Origin: Fusobacterium sp. | GTDB lineage: Bacteria > Fusobacteriota > Fusobacteriia > Fusobacteriales > Fusobacteriaceae | DNA: 25,833 nucleotides | Assembly (NCBI GenBank): GCA_019410665.1 | Contig: DXSD01000021.1 | Coordinates: 1-25,833, forward strand | Direction: 5' to 3' | In this document: positions 1 through 7,674 of the stretch, piece by piece | Layout of the letters: each line of letters starts with the position of its first letter | Numbering within the stretch: position 1 is the first letter of the stretch | Translations under genes and position numbers: made by a program | Notes under the pieces: model-generated | What the model saw: the letters and a program-made list of their open reading frames with translations, nothing else | What the model was told of the DNA's origin: nothing | Database searches by the model: none

Positions 1-1
1 T

Positions 2-724
2 TTAATAAGAGATATAGTACAAAATAAAAGTATTGATGTAACTTTAGAAGAGTTAAAAGATATTTTTAATATTTCTGAAGAAGCCTATGATAGATTTTTT
101 GATTTTGAAAAAAATATTATAAAACCATTAATTGAGAAGATAAATAATTACTCTAATTTTGTGATAGAATATGAAAAAATAAAAAAAGGTGAAAATAAAA
201 ATAATAAAGTAATAGGAATAAAATTTAAAATTCATAATACGGAGATAAGTAAAAATAAGGGAGAAACAAACTATTTAACTCAAATTATAAAAAATATGGT
301 AACTGATTATCAAAAAATTTGGGAAAGTATAAATCTTTCAATTCAACACTATGGATTTGAATCAACTAAAAGAAATATACTTTTTTTAAAGGAAAATGGT
401 ATAGAGATTTCAGATATAGAAATAGAAAATTATTTAAAAAATGATGGAAGAAATATTGAAGAGATTTTAAAAATATCAGATCATATTTTAATTAAAGAAA
501 AATATAGTATTTATAAAGATGTGGCATCCTTTATAAAGGTAATATATGATACAATTATAGGATATGATTTTTATTACTCATTGAATTTTAAATTTTTAAG
601 TATTATAAAAAATTATAAAGAGGGAGATAATCTATATTATAAAGATTCTACTTTTGTAGTTTTTGGAAATTATAAGAAAAATAAAGGGTTTTTTAAAATT
701 TTTGAAGCAAGGGAAAAAAAGTAA
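2..724 (+). CDS. Replication initiator-like protein, Rep_3/RepB type (5'-truncated by window)
   Basis: The frame is open from base 2 without a stop, so the gene starts before the window; the GTG at 161 has no Shine-Dalgarno in front and is probably internal. The visible N-terminal part reads IDVTLEELKDIF, then DFEKNIIKPLIEKIN, then NFVIEYEKIKKG followed by a VIGIKFKI strand. This is the pattern I know from the second winged-helix of Rep_3 plasmid initiators, which bind iteron repeats and melt the origin. The remaining ~130 residues are Lys/Ile/Asn-rich with no motif I recognise. No iterons are visible on the downstream side. It could be a plasmid or phage remnant in the chromosome or a resident chromosomal relative. 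Family call moderate; the function of this copy is inferred. Confidence 0.6.
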   Translation, partial: LIRDIVQNKSIDVTLEELKDIFNISEEAYDRFFDFEKNIIKPLIEKINNYSNFVIEYEKIKKGENKNNKVIGIKFKIHNTEISKNKGETNYLTQIIKNMVTDYQKIWESINLSIQHYGFESTKRNILFLKENGIEISDIEIENYLKNDGRNIEEILKISDHILIKEKYSIYKDVASFIKVIYDTIIGYDFYYSLNFKFLSIIKNYKEGDNLYYKDSTFVVFGNYKKNKGFFKIFEAREKK

Positions 725-757
725 AAAGGAGTTGTTAACTCTCCTTTTTACTGAAGT
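720..757. terminator. Bidirectional terminator hairpin between convergent genes
   Basis: A 12-bp perfect stem (720-731 pairing with 741-752) encloses a 9-nt loop. A-rich and T-rich flanks sit inside the stem, so it can serve both the Rep-like gene and the convergent permease gene. Confidence 0.75.
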
Positions 758-762
758 CTTTA

Positions 763-2193
763 CTATCTGTTTTGTTTTCTAGCTATTTTAGGGAAAATAA
801 ATCCAAGTCCGATAAGCACAATTGGAGTAAGAATATTTAAAGTGATTTGGAAAATCCACTCAGAACTAAAAGTCTCAATATTCTTAGGGAAAATTCCCAT
901 TAAACATGCAAAAGCTGTAAAGCCAAAACACCAAACTCCAACTAAAGTAGCAATTTTATCGCTAGCTATAAACTTAAATGTAGCTTTCTCCATAAGCCCT
1001 TTATTTTTTATAAATCCTCTAAGCCCAATATAAGCTAAGAAAACCCATAGATATCTAAGAGGCATTACAATAGAGTTTAGATCCAATAACCAGTTATAAA
1101 GATTGTTCATATCTCCAATACCAAGGGCAGGAATGATAATTAAAATTCCAACTAAAACAGCAGTTAGCTTATATCCTGTAATAGGAGCTCCATACTCATT
1201 AGTTTTTGTAAAAGATTGAGGAATAAAGTTTTTATCTCCCTCTCCAATTAACATTTTAAGTGGAGCATCTATAGAGAACATTAAAGCAGAAATTTGTCCT
1301 AATGTGTTAGCTACTGCATATAAGATCATCAATAGATTTCCAAGTCCATAATATTCTCCTAAAAGTTTAAAAGCATAATATTGTCCATTCATCTTAAGAT
1401 CAGAAGGAATATTTCCACTGTTAAACATAATTCCCATAGCAAGAGAACCAAGTAGAGCAGACATACCAACTGAAGCTGCAAGAATTATCATACCTTTAGG
1501 GAAATTTTTATTTGGATTTTCTACATCTTTTACATATGGAGATATTTTCTCACAACCACCAACAGCAAAAACAAGCATAGATATAGTTGTAAAATATGCA
1601 AAATCAAATTTTGGTAAAAAAGTAGCAATACTCCAATCTGTTGTAGCAGAAGTAGCACCCACTATTGATGGAGCAGCAACAGTAAGTAAAATATATAAAA
1701 TTCCCATAAAGAACATAGATGTTCCAGCAAGAGCACCTATTTTCTTTAAAGAATTAATTCCTTTTGAAGATAACCATAGAAAGAATAAAAATATTAAAAG
1801 AACAATTCCTTGTAATAATAAAGGATTAAAACTTTTAATCATATCTCCATTTTGAAAGAATACCCAACTTAAAGCAACAAGAGCACTTTGAGGCTTTTGA
1901 GCAAGATATGGAATATGAACAACCCAATATGTCCAACCAGCTAAATAAGCTATCATAGGTCCATAAGTAGAATCTATCCAGCTAGATACTCCTCCACCTT
2001 TATTTTCAAATACTGATCCCATCTCTCCTACCATTAAAGCATAAGGTAAGAAATAAAAAGTCAATATTAATAACCAAGAAATTACAACAGTAAGACCTTG
2101 GTTAGCGTAGTTATTAACAACATTTCCAAAGCCCCAGACAACTGTGAATCCCATCATTGCTAATGTACGCCAATTCATTTTTTTTGTTTCCAT
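763..2193 (-). CDS. Amino-acid permease, APC superfamily
   Basis: A 476-residue, very hydrophobic protein with about 12 predicted membrane segments, the usual length for amino-acid/polyamine/organocation transporters. The N-terminal segment FTVVWGFGNVVNNYANQG matches the unwound first helix of the family, and a GEMG...GGGVSSWI stretch follows (about residues 56-73). The region around VFAVGGCEKISPYVKDVENPNKNFPKG (about 208-234) is the characteristic loop after helix 6. It resembles glutamate/GABA-antiporter-type APC members, but the substrate cannot be read from sequence. The ATG has a good AAGGAG-type site upstream. It is a single gene with its own promoter; the sensor/regulator pair upstream on the same strand is separated by 90 bp. 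Confidence 0.88.
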   Translation of the reverse strand: METKKMNWRTLAMMGFTVVWGFGNVVNNYANQGLTVVISWLLILTFYFLPYALMVGEMGSVFENKGGGVSSWIDSTYGPMIAYLAGWTYWVVHIPYLAQKPQSALVALSWVFFQNGDMIKSFNPLLLQGIVLLIFLFFLWLSSKGINSLKKIGALAGTSMFFMGILYILLTVAAPSIVGATSATTDWSIATFLPKFDFAYFTTISMLVFAVGGCEKISPYVKDVENPNKNFPKGMIILAASVGMSALLGSLAMGIMFNSGNIPSDLKMNGQYYAFKLLGEYYGLGNLLMILYAVANTLGQISALMFSIDAPLKMLIGEGDKNFIPQSFTKTNEYGAPITGYKLTAVLVGILIIIPALGIGDMNNLYNWLLDLNSIVMPLRYLWVFLAYIGLRGFIKNKGLMEKATFKFIASDKIATLVGVWCFGFTAFACLMGIFPKNIETFSSEWIFQITLNILTPIVLIGLGFIFPKIARKQNR

Positions 2194-2229
2194 TATTTTT
2201 TCTCCTTTTTTAAAAATGTGTCGACGTAC

Positions 2230-2238
2230 ATTATATCA
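2230..2238 (-). promoter_or_regulatory. Extended -10 promoter of the permease gene
   Basis: The minus strand reads TGATATAAT (TGn + consensus -10) 37 bp before the ATG; no good -35 is seen 16-18 bp upstream. Just downstream lies TGTCGACGTACA, a TGT/ACA-flanked, relatively GC-rich stretch that stands out from its surroundings and could be an operator. Confidence 0.6.
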
Positions 2239-2265
2239 TAAAAAAGAAAAAAATTATATTATTTT

Positions 2266-2288
2266 GAAAAAATAATTAAAAAATTATT
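2266..2288 (-). terminator. Weak AT-only terminator after the response regulator gene
   Basis: A 7-bp A/T stem (2271-2277 with 2282-2288), loop of 4, overlaps the stop codon and is followed on the minus strand by four T. It is marginal and could allow read-through into the permease gene. Confidence 0.35.
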
Positions 2289-3006
2289 TTATATGGAGCA
2301 ATTCCTTAAATTCTTTTACATTATTTCTACTAACAGGAATCTTAAAATTTAAGTTTTCTATTTTTAAAATATATGTTCCATTAAACCAAGGTTCGATTTC
2401 ACGTATTTTATCAAGATTTACAATATATGATCTGTGAGTTCTATAAAATTTTTCTTTAGGAAGGATCTCTTCCCATTTAGAAAGTTTTAATTTAGATGTA
2501 TAAGTAGAGTTCTCAGTATAGATAAGACTTTCTTTTTCTATAATTTCAATATAGCAAATTTCATCTAAGGATAAAACTATTAATTTTTCTCCAAGGGACA
2601 CAGTGATTTTATTAATTTTATTGCTTTCTTTTATTAACTCGTTACTTCTACAAGAGGTAAGATTATTTAAAACCTCTTTTATTCTCTGCTCAGAATATGG
2701 TTTTAGTAGATAATCAAAAGCTTTTATTTCAAAAGCTTCAGCAGCATAATCTTTATACGCAGTAATAAAAATAATCTTTAGTTCAGAATTTAATTTTATA
2801 AGAATTTTTCCAAGACTCATTCCATCTAATTCTGGCATATTAATATCAAGAAATACTATATCTATTTGATTGTTTTGAATAAATTTTAGAGCGTCAACAG
2901 GATTATCAAACTCTTTTTCTAAGTGAATTCCCTCGTGATTAGAGATAAAGTATTTTAATTCTTCTCTAGCTGGGAACTCATCTTCAACTATTATACATTT
3001 TAGCAT
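2284..3006 (-). CDS. btsR: LytTR-family response regulator (LytR/BtsR type)
   Basis: 240 residues, the normal length for this family. Residues 1-120 form a receiver domain with acidic pocket E8/D9, phospho-acceptor D54 in VFLDINMPELDG, T82 and K102. Residues ~134-238 form a LytTR DNA-binding domain (ICYIEIIEKE..., FYRTHRSYIVNLDKI, PVSRNNVKEFKELL). LytTR proteins bind pairs of short direct repeats about two helical turns apart. It lies 9 bp downstream of its kinase, so the two are co-transcribed and a cognate pair. The CstA-type transporter divergent from the kinase is the likely target, as btsT is for BtsR. The btsR symbol rests on this context; LytR/LytT would be an equally fair name for the protein alone. 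Confidence 0.85.
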   Translation of the reverse strand: MLKCIIVEDEFPAREELKYFISNHEGIHLEKEFDNPVDALKFIQNNQIDIVFLDINMPELDGMSLGKILIKLNSELKIIFITAYKDYAAEAFEIKAFDYLLKPYSEQRIKEVLNNLTSCRSNELIKESNKINKITVSLGEKLIVLSLDEICYIEIIEKESLIYTENSTYTSKLKLSKWEEILPKEKFYRTHRSYIVNLDKIREIEPWFNGTYILKIENLNFKIPVSRNNVKEFKELLHIK

Positions 3007-3015
3007 TTAGACCTC

Positions 3016-4683
3016 CTATTCAATGTAAAATGAAACTTTTGTACCTTGTGATAATCTTTGGATAAATAACCCCTTTCCATAGAGTAGTTTTAGACGGTTA
3101 TGGACATTTTTCAATCCAATACTTTTATCTATTTTCTTATCTATATTGTTAATAATATCTTGATCTATTCCAATTCCATTATCTTCTATAGTTAAAATAG
3201 CTCCTCTTCCCTCTTTTTTACCAGAAATAACTATTTTTCCTCCTTCACGTTTTTTTAAAATCCCATGTTTAATACTATTTTCAACAAGTGGTTGGATAAT
3301 TAAACTAGGAAGCTCTATAGTTTTTATCTCTTCAGGAATGTCATATTCTATTTGTATTTTCTCTCCAAATCTAGCTTTTTCTATATTTATATATGCTTCT
3401 ACTTGCTCTAACTCTTTACTGAGAGGTAATGTTTTAGAAGCATTTTCTAAATTATATCTAAGATAAGTTGAAAGATTAAGAATAATCTCTCTAGCTTTAT
3501 CTGGGTCTATTCTTACAAAGGAAGAGATAGTATGTAGAGCATTAAATAAAAAGTGTGGATTTATTTGAGTTTGTAGAGCTCTTAATTCAGCATCTTTAAC
3601 CATAGTTTTAAAATTTTCTATATTACTTAATTCAATTTGAGTTGAAATTAACATAGATAATCCTTCAGCTAAGTATTGTTTTCTAGAAGTAACAAGTTTA
3701 GAAGTATCAAAATATAGCTTTAAAGTTCCATAAATCTTTTTTTCCTCTTGGAATAGGGGAAGAATTATACAAGATTTTATATTTCCATTGATACATTGAA
3801 AATCTACTATGTCACTCTCTTCTTTACCCAAAATTAAAACTTTTCCAGATTTTAAAACCTCTTTTGTTGCCTCGCTTTTAATTTCACAATGATCTAGTAT
3901 ATACTCATCAGATATAATATAGCTGGCAATTATATTTTTAGTATCAGTTATAACAACAACCTTAGCTTCTAGAGATTCTAAAATTATTTTACATACTTCA
4001 TTTAAGGATTCTCCTCTTCTAAAAAAAGGAAGAGATTTATTAGCGATTTCTAGAGCTAGTTTAGCTTGTTTACCAGCTAATCTTTCTTTTTCTGAAATTA
4101 GATCTTCGATTATTATTATAACTATTGAAACTCCCAAAGCATTAGCTAAAATCATAGGAATATATATAGTTTGAACAATATCCTTTGCAATACTAAAATC
4201 ATAAATATAATATCCAGTTAAAAGAATTAGAAACATACTGAGATTTTCAATTATAAATCCACTTATGAATCCATAAATATAACAATTTTTTTCATTAGTC
4301 CTTTTATAAAGAAAAGAAGTTATAAAACCACCAGCAATAGAAGCTATACCACAGGCTAATGTTGTAGGACTTTCAATATCTACAAAAAATCTATGAAATC
4401 CAGCTATGATACCAGTGATAATTCCAACTTGTGGACCTCCAATAATTCCAGCTACAGCAACACCTATATTTCTAGTGTTAACAATAGCACCTCTATATTC
4501 AATTCCAGTATATGTTCCTATTATAGAAAGGAAAGAAAAAAATATGGAGAGGAGAATAATATCATTTTTAGTATACTCTTTCTTTGTGAAAATATTTCGG
4601 GCACTTTTGAATTTTGTAAAAAAGAATGCAAGTGCTATTATGTAACCTAAATTATTTAAGATTCTACTTGTTAATTCAAACAT
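3016..4683 (-). CDS. btsS: LytS/BtsS-type sensor histidine kinase
   Basis: 555 residues. Residues ~1-195 form the multi-helix 5TMR-LYT receptor domain with the signature NTRNIG (69-74) and GGPQVG. Residues ~210-350 form a GAF-like domain ending GTLKLYF. Residues 366-440 form the His_kinase dimerisation domain with phospho-acceptor H377 in NPHFLFN, and residues 460-555 the ATPase (N469, DNGIGI 501-506, GLKNVHNRL). In E. coli BtsS, Arg72, Arg99, Cys110 and Ser113 are reported to bind pyruvate. By-eye alignment puts R71, R98 and C111 here, with Ala at the fourth place. With the adjacent regulator and the divergent CstA transporter this suggests a pyruvate sensor. The ATG follows AAAGGAGG and an extended -10 promoter. 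Confidence 0.87.
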   Translation of the reverse strand: MFELTSRILNNLGYIIALAFFFTKFKSARNIFTKKEYTKNDIILLSIFFSFLSIIGTYTGIEYRGAIVNTRNIGVAVAGIIGGPQVGIITGIIAGFHRFFVDIESPTTLACGIASIAGGFITSFLYKRTNEKNCYIYGFISGFIIENLSMFLILLTGYYIYDFSIAKDIVQTIYIPMILANALGVSIVIIIIEDLISEKERLAGKQAKLALEIANKSLPFFRRGESLNEVCKIILESLEAKVVVITDTKNIIASYIISDEYILDHCEIKSEATKEVLKSGKVLILGKEESDIVDFQCINGNIKSCIILPLFQEEKKIYGTLKLYFDTSKLVTSRKQYLAEGLSMLISTQIELSNIENFKTMVKDAELRALQTQINPHFLFNALHTISSFVRIDPDKAREIILNLSTYLRYNLENASKTLPLSKELEQVEAYINIEKARFGEKIQIEYDIPEEIKTIELPSLIIQPLVENSIKHGILKKREGGKIVISGKKEGRGAILTIEDNGIGIDQDIINNIDKKIDKSIGLKNVHNRLKLLYGKGLFIQRLSQGTKVSFYIE

Positions 4684-4713
4684 AAAATGAAAACCTCCTT
4701 TCTAGTTTTAATA

Positions 4714-4722
4714 ATTATACCA
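4714..4722 (-). promoter_or_regulatory. Extended -10 promoter of the kinase/regulator operon
   Basis: The minus strand reads TGGTATAAT, a perfect extended -10, about 31 bp before the kinase ATG. No convincing -35 is present. Confidence 0.65.
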
Positions 4723-4750
4723 TAGTTATAGGAGTTCTAAAAATAGAAAA

Positions 4751-4848
4751 GTATTTAAGGATTAAAAAAATGCTTTTTAAGTATAAAAAAATACATTTTA
4801 AAGCTAAATATAAAAAAAAATAAGAAAATATTGTATTATATTTATACT
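4751..4848 (+). promoter_or_regulatory. cstA promoter region with 21-bp phased direct repeats (candidate LytTR sites)
   Basis: Two adjacent 21-bp units, 4761-4781 and 4782-4802, match at 16 of 21 positions (core TAAAAAAAT, then TTTTAA). A weaker third unit is visible one period upstream (GTATTTAAG at 4751). A -10-like TATACT lies at 4843-4848 with no recognisable -35, as expected for an activated promoter. That places the repeats roughly at -52 to -94, on the same helix face. The spacing is what LytTR activators use; the AT-rich composition makes chance similarity a real alternative. Confidence 0.45.
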
Positions 4849-4892
4849 AAGATGAGTGTGTATAAACATTAACTAAATAGGAGGTAGGGTTT

Positions 4893-6335
4893 GTGATTAG
4901 TTTTATTGTTTCAATTATTATATTGATAGTTGGGTATATGGTGTATGGAAAATTTGTGGAAAAGATTTTTGGTCCAGATGAAAATGCTGTAACTCCAGCA
5001 AAAAGATTGGAAGATGGTGTTGACTATGTAGAGATGGATTGGAAAAAAACTTTTTTAATTCAATTTTTAAATATAGCTGGAACAGGACCAATATTTGGAG
5101 CTGTAGCAGGAGCTATGTGGGGACCAGCTGCTTTTATATGGATAGTTTTTGGGTGTATTTTTGCAGGAGCAGTACATGACTATCTAATAGGAATGATGTC
5201 ACTAAAAAAAGATGGTGCTAGTGTGGCCGAATTAGTAGGAGAAAACTTAGGAAATGGTGCAAAGCAATTGATGAGAGTTTTCTCAGTAGTTTTATTAATA
5301 TTAGTAGGAGTAGTATTTATAACAAGTCCAGCAGCAATTCTTAATGATTTAACTGGTATAGATAAAATGGTTTTAGTAGGAGTTATAATTATATATTATT
5401 TAGTTGCTACAGTTTTACCAATTGATAAGGTAATAGGAAAAATATATCCAATATTTGGAATTGCACTATTAATAATGGCAGTTGGAATAGGATTTGGAAT
5501 AGTATTCCAAGGATATGATATTCCAGAGATTACTTTACGTAATTTCCATCCAAAAGGAACATCTATCTTCCCTTATTTATGTATCTCTATAGCTTGTGGA
5601 GCAATTAGTGGATTCCATGCTACTCAATCACCTATGATGGCAAGATGTATAGGAAATGAAAAAGAAGGAAGAAGAGTATTCTATGGTGCTATGATATCAG
5701 AAGGAATAGTAGCATTAGTTTGGGCAGCAGCAGCAATGTCATTCTTTGGAGGAACAGAGGGACTAGGAGGAGCTCTAGCAAATGGAGGAGCAGCAGTAGT
5801 AGTTAATAGAATTTCAGGAACTGTTTTAGGAAAAGTTGGAGGAGCTTTAGCAATATTAGGAGTAGTTGCATGTCCAATAACATCTGGAGACACAGCTTTT
5901 AGAAGTGCAAGACTTACAATAGCAGATGCAATAGGTTATAAGCAAGGACCAATAGTAAATAGATTTGTTGTGGCTATACCGTTATTTGTAGTGGGAGTAG
6001 CATTATGTTTCATAGATTTCAATATCTTATGGAGATATTTTAGCTGGTCAAACCAAACATTAGCTACAATAGCTTTATGGGCAGCAGCTAAATATCTTGC
6101 AAATCAAGGGAAAAATTATAAGATTGCTCTTATTCCAGCAATGTTTATGACAGTAGTTGTAACTTCTTATATTATAATTGCCCCTGAAGGATTTGTAAGA
6201 TTTTTCCAAGGAACACCAGTAAGTACTATAGAGATGATAGGAAATATATCAGGAATTATTTTAGCTACTATATGTACTTTAGGATTTATGAAGTCTTTAA
6301 AAAGAGAAAAAGGAATTTTAGAAACAGTTAAATAG
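4893..6335 (+). CDS. cstA: CstA-family transporter (carbon starvation protein / pyruvate or peptide uptake)
   Basis: 480 residues with many membrane helices and the CstA core signature LNIAGTGPIFGAVAGAMWG (about 60-78), followed by GCIFAGAVHDY. The motifs ISGFHATQSPMMARCI and SGDTAFRSARL are also typical. E. coli CstA and BtsT are about 700 residues, so this is the short form lacking the C-terminal extension. Such short forms are common in anaerobes and it ends naturally, so I do not read it as broken. Family members import pyruvate (BtsT, CstA) or peptides. The start is GTG at 4893, 8 bp after an AGGAGG site. It is divergent from the LytS/LytTR pair, which probably activates it. Confidence 0.88.
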   Translation: MISFIVSIIILIVGYMVYGKFVEKIFGPDENAVTPAKRLEDGVDYVEMDWKKTFLIQFLNIAGTGPIFGAVAGAMWGPAAFIWIVFGCIFAGAVHDYLIGMMSLKKDGASVAELVGENLGNGAKQLMRVFSVVLLILVGVVFITSPAAILNDLTGIDKMVLVGVIIIYYLVATVLPIDKVIGKIYPIFGIALLIMAVGIGFGIVFQGYDIPEITLRNFHPKGTSIFPYLCISIACGAISGFHATQSPMMARCIGNEKEGRRVFYGAMISEGIVALVWAAAAMSFFGGTEGLGGALANGGAAVVVNRISGTVLGKVGGALAILGVVACPITSGDTAFRSARLTIADAIGYKQGPIVNRFVVAIPLFVVGVALCFIDFNILWRYFSWSNQTLATIALWAAAKYLANQGKNYKIALIPAMFMTVVVTSYIIIAPEGFVRFFQGTPVSTIEMIGNISGIILATICTLGFMKSLKREKGILETVK

Positions 6336-6346
6336 TAGAAAATATT

Positions 6347-6360
6347 TATACCTAGGTATA
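6347..6360. repeat. Perfect 14-bp palindrome behind cstA
   Basis: TATACCTAGGTATA reads the same on both strands and begins 11 bp after the cstA stop codon. The role is unknown. Confidence 0.4.
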
Positions 6361-6391
6361 GTAATAAAAATTGGAAGTATTGAAAATAGAT

Positions 6392-6479
6392 AGAGTAAGT
6401 TAGCAAAAGTAGAGGAGAAAAAACACAAAAGATTTAATTCTTGTGTTTTAGAAAACTGAGCTATACTTACTCTTTTTTC
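6392..6479 (+). terminator. Nested stem-loop with T-tract behind cstA
   Basis: An outer stem (6392-6404 with 6460-6473, 13 bp with a single bulged T) closes over an inner perfect 9-bp hairpin (6420-6428 with 6441-6449). The outer stem is followed by six T. It most simply terminates cstA, but the two-layer fold is larger than the other terminators here. Confidence 0.6.
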
Positions 6480-6527
6480 TTGACAAACTATACGTTTACG
6501 TATAAAATATAAAAGTACGTAAACGTA
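6480..6527 (+). promoter_or_regulatory. marR promoter with a pair of inverted operator sites
   Basis: Consensus -35 TTGACA (6480-6485), 17-bp spacer, -10 TAAAAT (6503-6508). TACGTTTACGTA at 6491-6502 fills the spacer up to the -10. Its exact reverse complement TACGTAAACGTA lies at 6516-6527 over the transcription start. Each 12-mer is itself a near-palindrome. Binding at either site would block RNA polymerase, so MarR autorepression is the natural reading. Confidence 0.8.
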
Positions 6528-6531
6528 TTAA

Positions 6532-6978
6532 ATGGAGGTGAAAATTATTAATTCAATAGGATACTTTTTATGTGTTGCTGCTAAGAAGATATCTCAAGCA
6601 TTAAATGAAGAGCTTAAGAATTATGATTTGACAGCAGAACAATGGGTTATAGTAAAGGTTTTATATGAAGAAAATAGAAATTTATCACAAGTTGAATTAT
6701 CAACTAAATCTCAAAAAGATCAAAATACAGTTAAAGCTTTAATTGATAAGTTGGAAAAAAAGGGATATGTAAAACGAGTAAAAAATGAGAAGGATAAGAG
6801 AATTTATAATATTGCATTAACAGAAAGTATTATAGAAAAAATTCCTTTTTTAGAAGAGATAGATAATAAACTTACAAGAGAAGTGTGTAGAGATTTATCA
6901 GAAAAAGATGTAAAAAAATTTATATTAAATATAGAGAGTGTAATTTTAAAGTTAGATGAAAGAAAAAAGGAGAGATAG
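6532..6978 (+). CDS. MarR-family transcriptional regulator
   Basis: 148 residues, typical for MarR. The winged helix is clear at about residues 35-105: LTAEQWVIVKVLYE, SQVELSTKSQKDQNTVKALIDKLEKKGYVKR as the recognition region, and the wing NEKDKRIYNIALTE. Terminal helices form the dimer interface. It probably represses its own promoter and thereby the membrane protein gene that begins on the very next base. The start is uncertain: the ATG at 6532 has no upstream Shine-Dalgarno, while GGAGGTG lies at 6534-6540 inside the frame. That would suit a non-standard start such as ATT at 6547. The ligand is unknown. Confidence 0.9.
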   Translation: MEVKIINSIGYFLCVAAKKISQALNEELKNYDLTAEQWVIVKVLYEENRNLSQVELSTKSQKDQNTVKALIDKLEKKGYVKRVKNEKDKRIYNIALTESIIEKIPFLEEIDNKLTREVCRDLSEKDVKKFILNIESVILKLDERKKER

Positions 6979-7623
6979 ATGAAAAACATAGTTAGAATTT
7001 TAGTTTATTGTATTGGATTGTTTGTAATGGCTGTAGGAGTAACTTTTTCTGTAAAGTCAAATTTAGGAGTTTCCCCAGTAAATTCAATACCCTATGTTGT
7101 AAGTATAATCTCAGGATTAGATCAAGGATTATGTGTTTCTTTAATATTTTGTAGTTATATAATTTTACAGTTATTTATTTTAAGAAGAGATTTTAAATTT
7201 TACAGTTTTTTACAAGTAATTTGTGCGAGTCTATTTGGGTATTTTGTTTCTTTTTCTAATATGATTTTTTATTTTGAACCTTCTGAAAATTACATAATTA
7301 GATTAATATATATGTTGATAAGTGTACTTTTTGTTGGAATAGGAGTTTTTCTTTATTTAGAAGCAAGATTGATTCCACTTCCAGCAGAAGGAGTAATGAT
7401 GGCGTTAAAAGAAAAGACCATTTTTGAGTTTCATAATATTAAAATTGGATTTGATGTGATTACTGTAGTAGTAGCAGCAGTTGTGTCTTTTATATTTTTA
7501 GATACTATCTATGGAGTTAGAGAAGGAACATTTATAGCAGCTGTTTTAGTAGGAAAGGTTGTAGGAATGATCCCTAAATTTATGAAAAAAGAAGTTGAGA
7601 AGTTAAAAGTGATGATGCATTAA
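6979..7623 (+). CDS. YczE/YyaS/YitT-type integral membrane protein
   Basis: 214 residues with about five to six hydrophobic segments. The first has VGVTFSVKSNLGVSPVNSIPYVVS (residues ~19-42), the hallmark of this family, and the end reads FIAAVLVGKVVGMIPKFMKK. Members are uncharacterised membrane proteins sometimes placed near regulators and suggested to be transporters. Its ATG follows the marR stop with no gap, with AAGGAG inside the marR end, so the two are translationally coupled. It is presumably the function that MarR controls. Confidence 0.8.
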   Translation: MKNIVRILVYCIGLFVMAVGVTFSVKSNLGVSPVNSIPYVVSIISGLDQGLCVSLIFCSYIILQLFILRRDFKFYSFLQVICASLFGYFVSFSNMIFYFEPSENYIIRLIYMLISVLFVGIGVFLYLEARLIPLPAEGVMMALKEKTIFEFHNIKIGFDVITVVVAAVVSFIFLDTIYGVREGTFIAAVLVGKVVGMIPKFMKKEVEKLKVMMH

Positions 7624-7664
7624 AAAAAGGGCTTTTGCAAATTGCAAAGGCCCTGAATTTTTTT
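7622..7664. terminator. Bidirectional terminator between convergent genes
   Basis: A 10-bp stem with one G-U pair (7629-7638 with 7644-7653) has seven A on its left and a T-rich tract on its right. It can therefore stop transcription from both directions. Confidence 0.85.
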
Positions 7665-7674
7665 AAACTCAATT

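Noticed and set aside
842..1033. Short open frame antisense to the permease gene
   Set aside because: Mirror of a transmembrane-coding region; no start signals.
4393..4650. Overlapping plus-strand open frames inside the kinase gene
   Set aside because: They lie antisense to well-conserved kinase sequence, have no ribosome site and no recognisable protein character.
5681..5893. Antisense open frames within cstA and further ones within mntP, the sulfite reductase, ATP-grasp and MATE genes
   Set aside because: All are shadows of convincing genes and lack ribosome sites.
4893..6335. Truncated pseudogene of a 700-residue CstA
   Set aside because: The frame is intact, ends naturally with terminator structures, and the short form is a common family variant as far as I recall.
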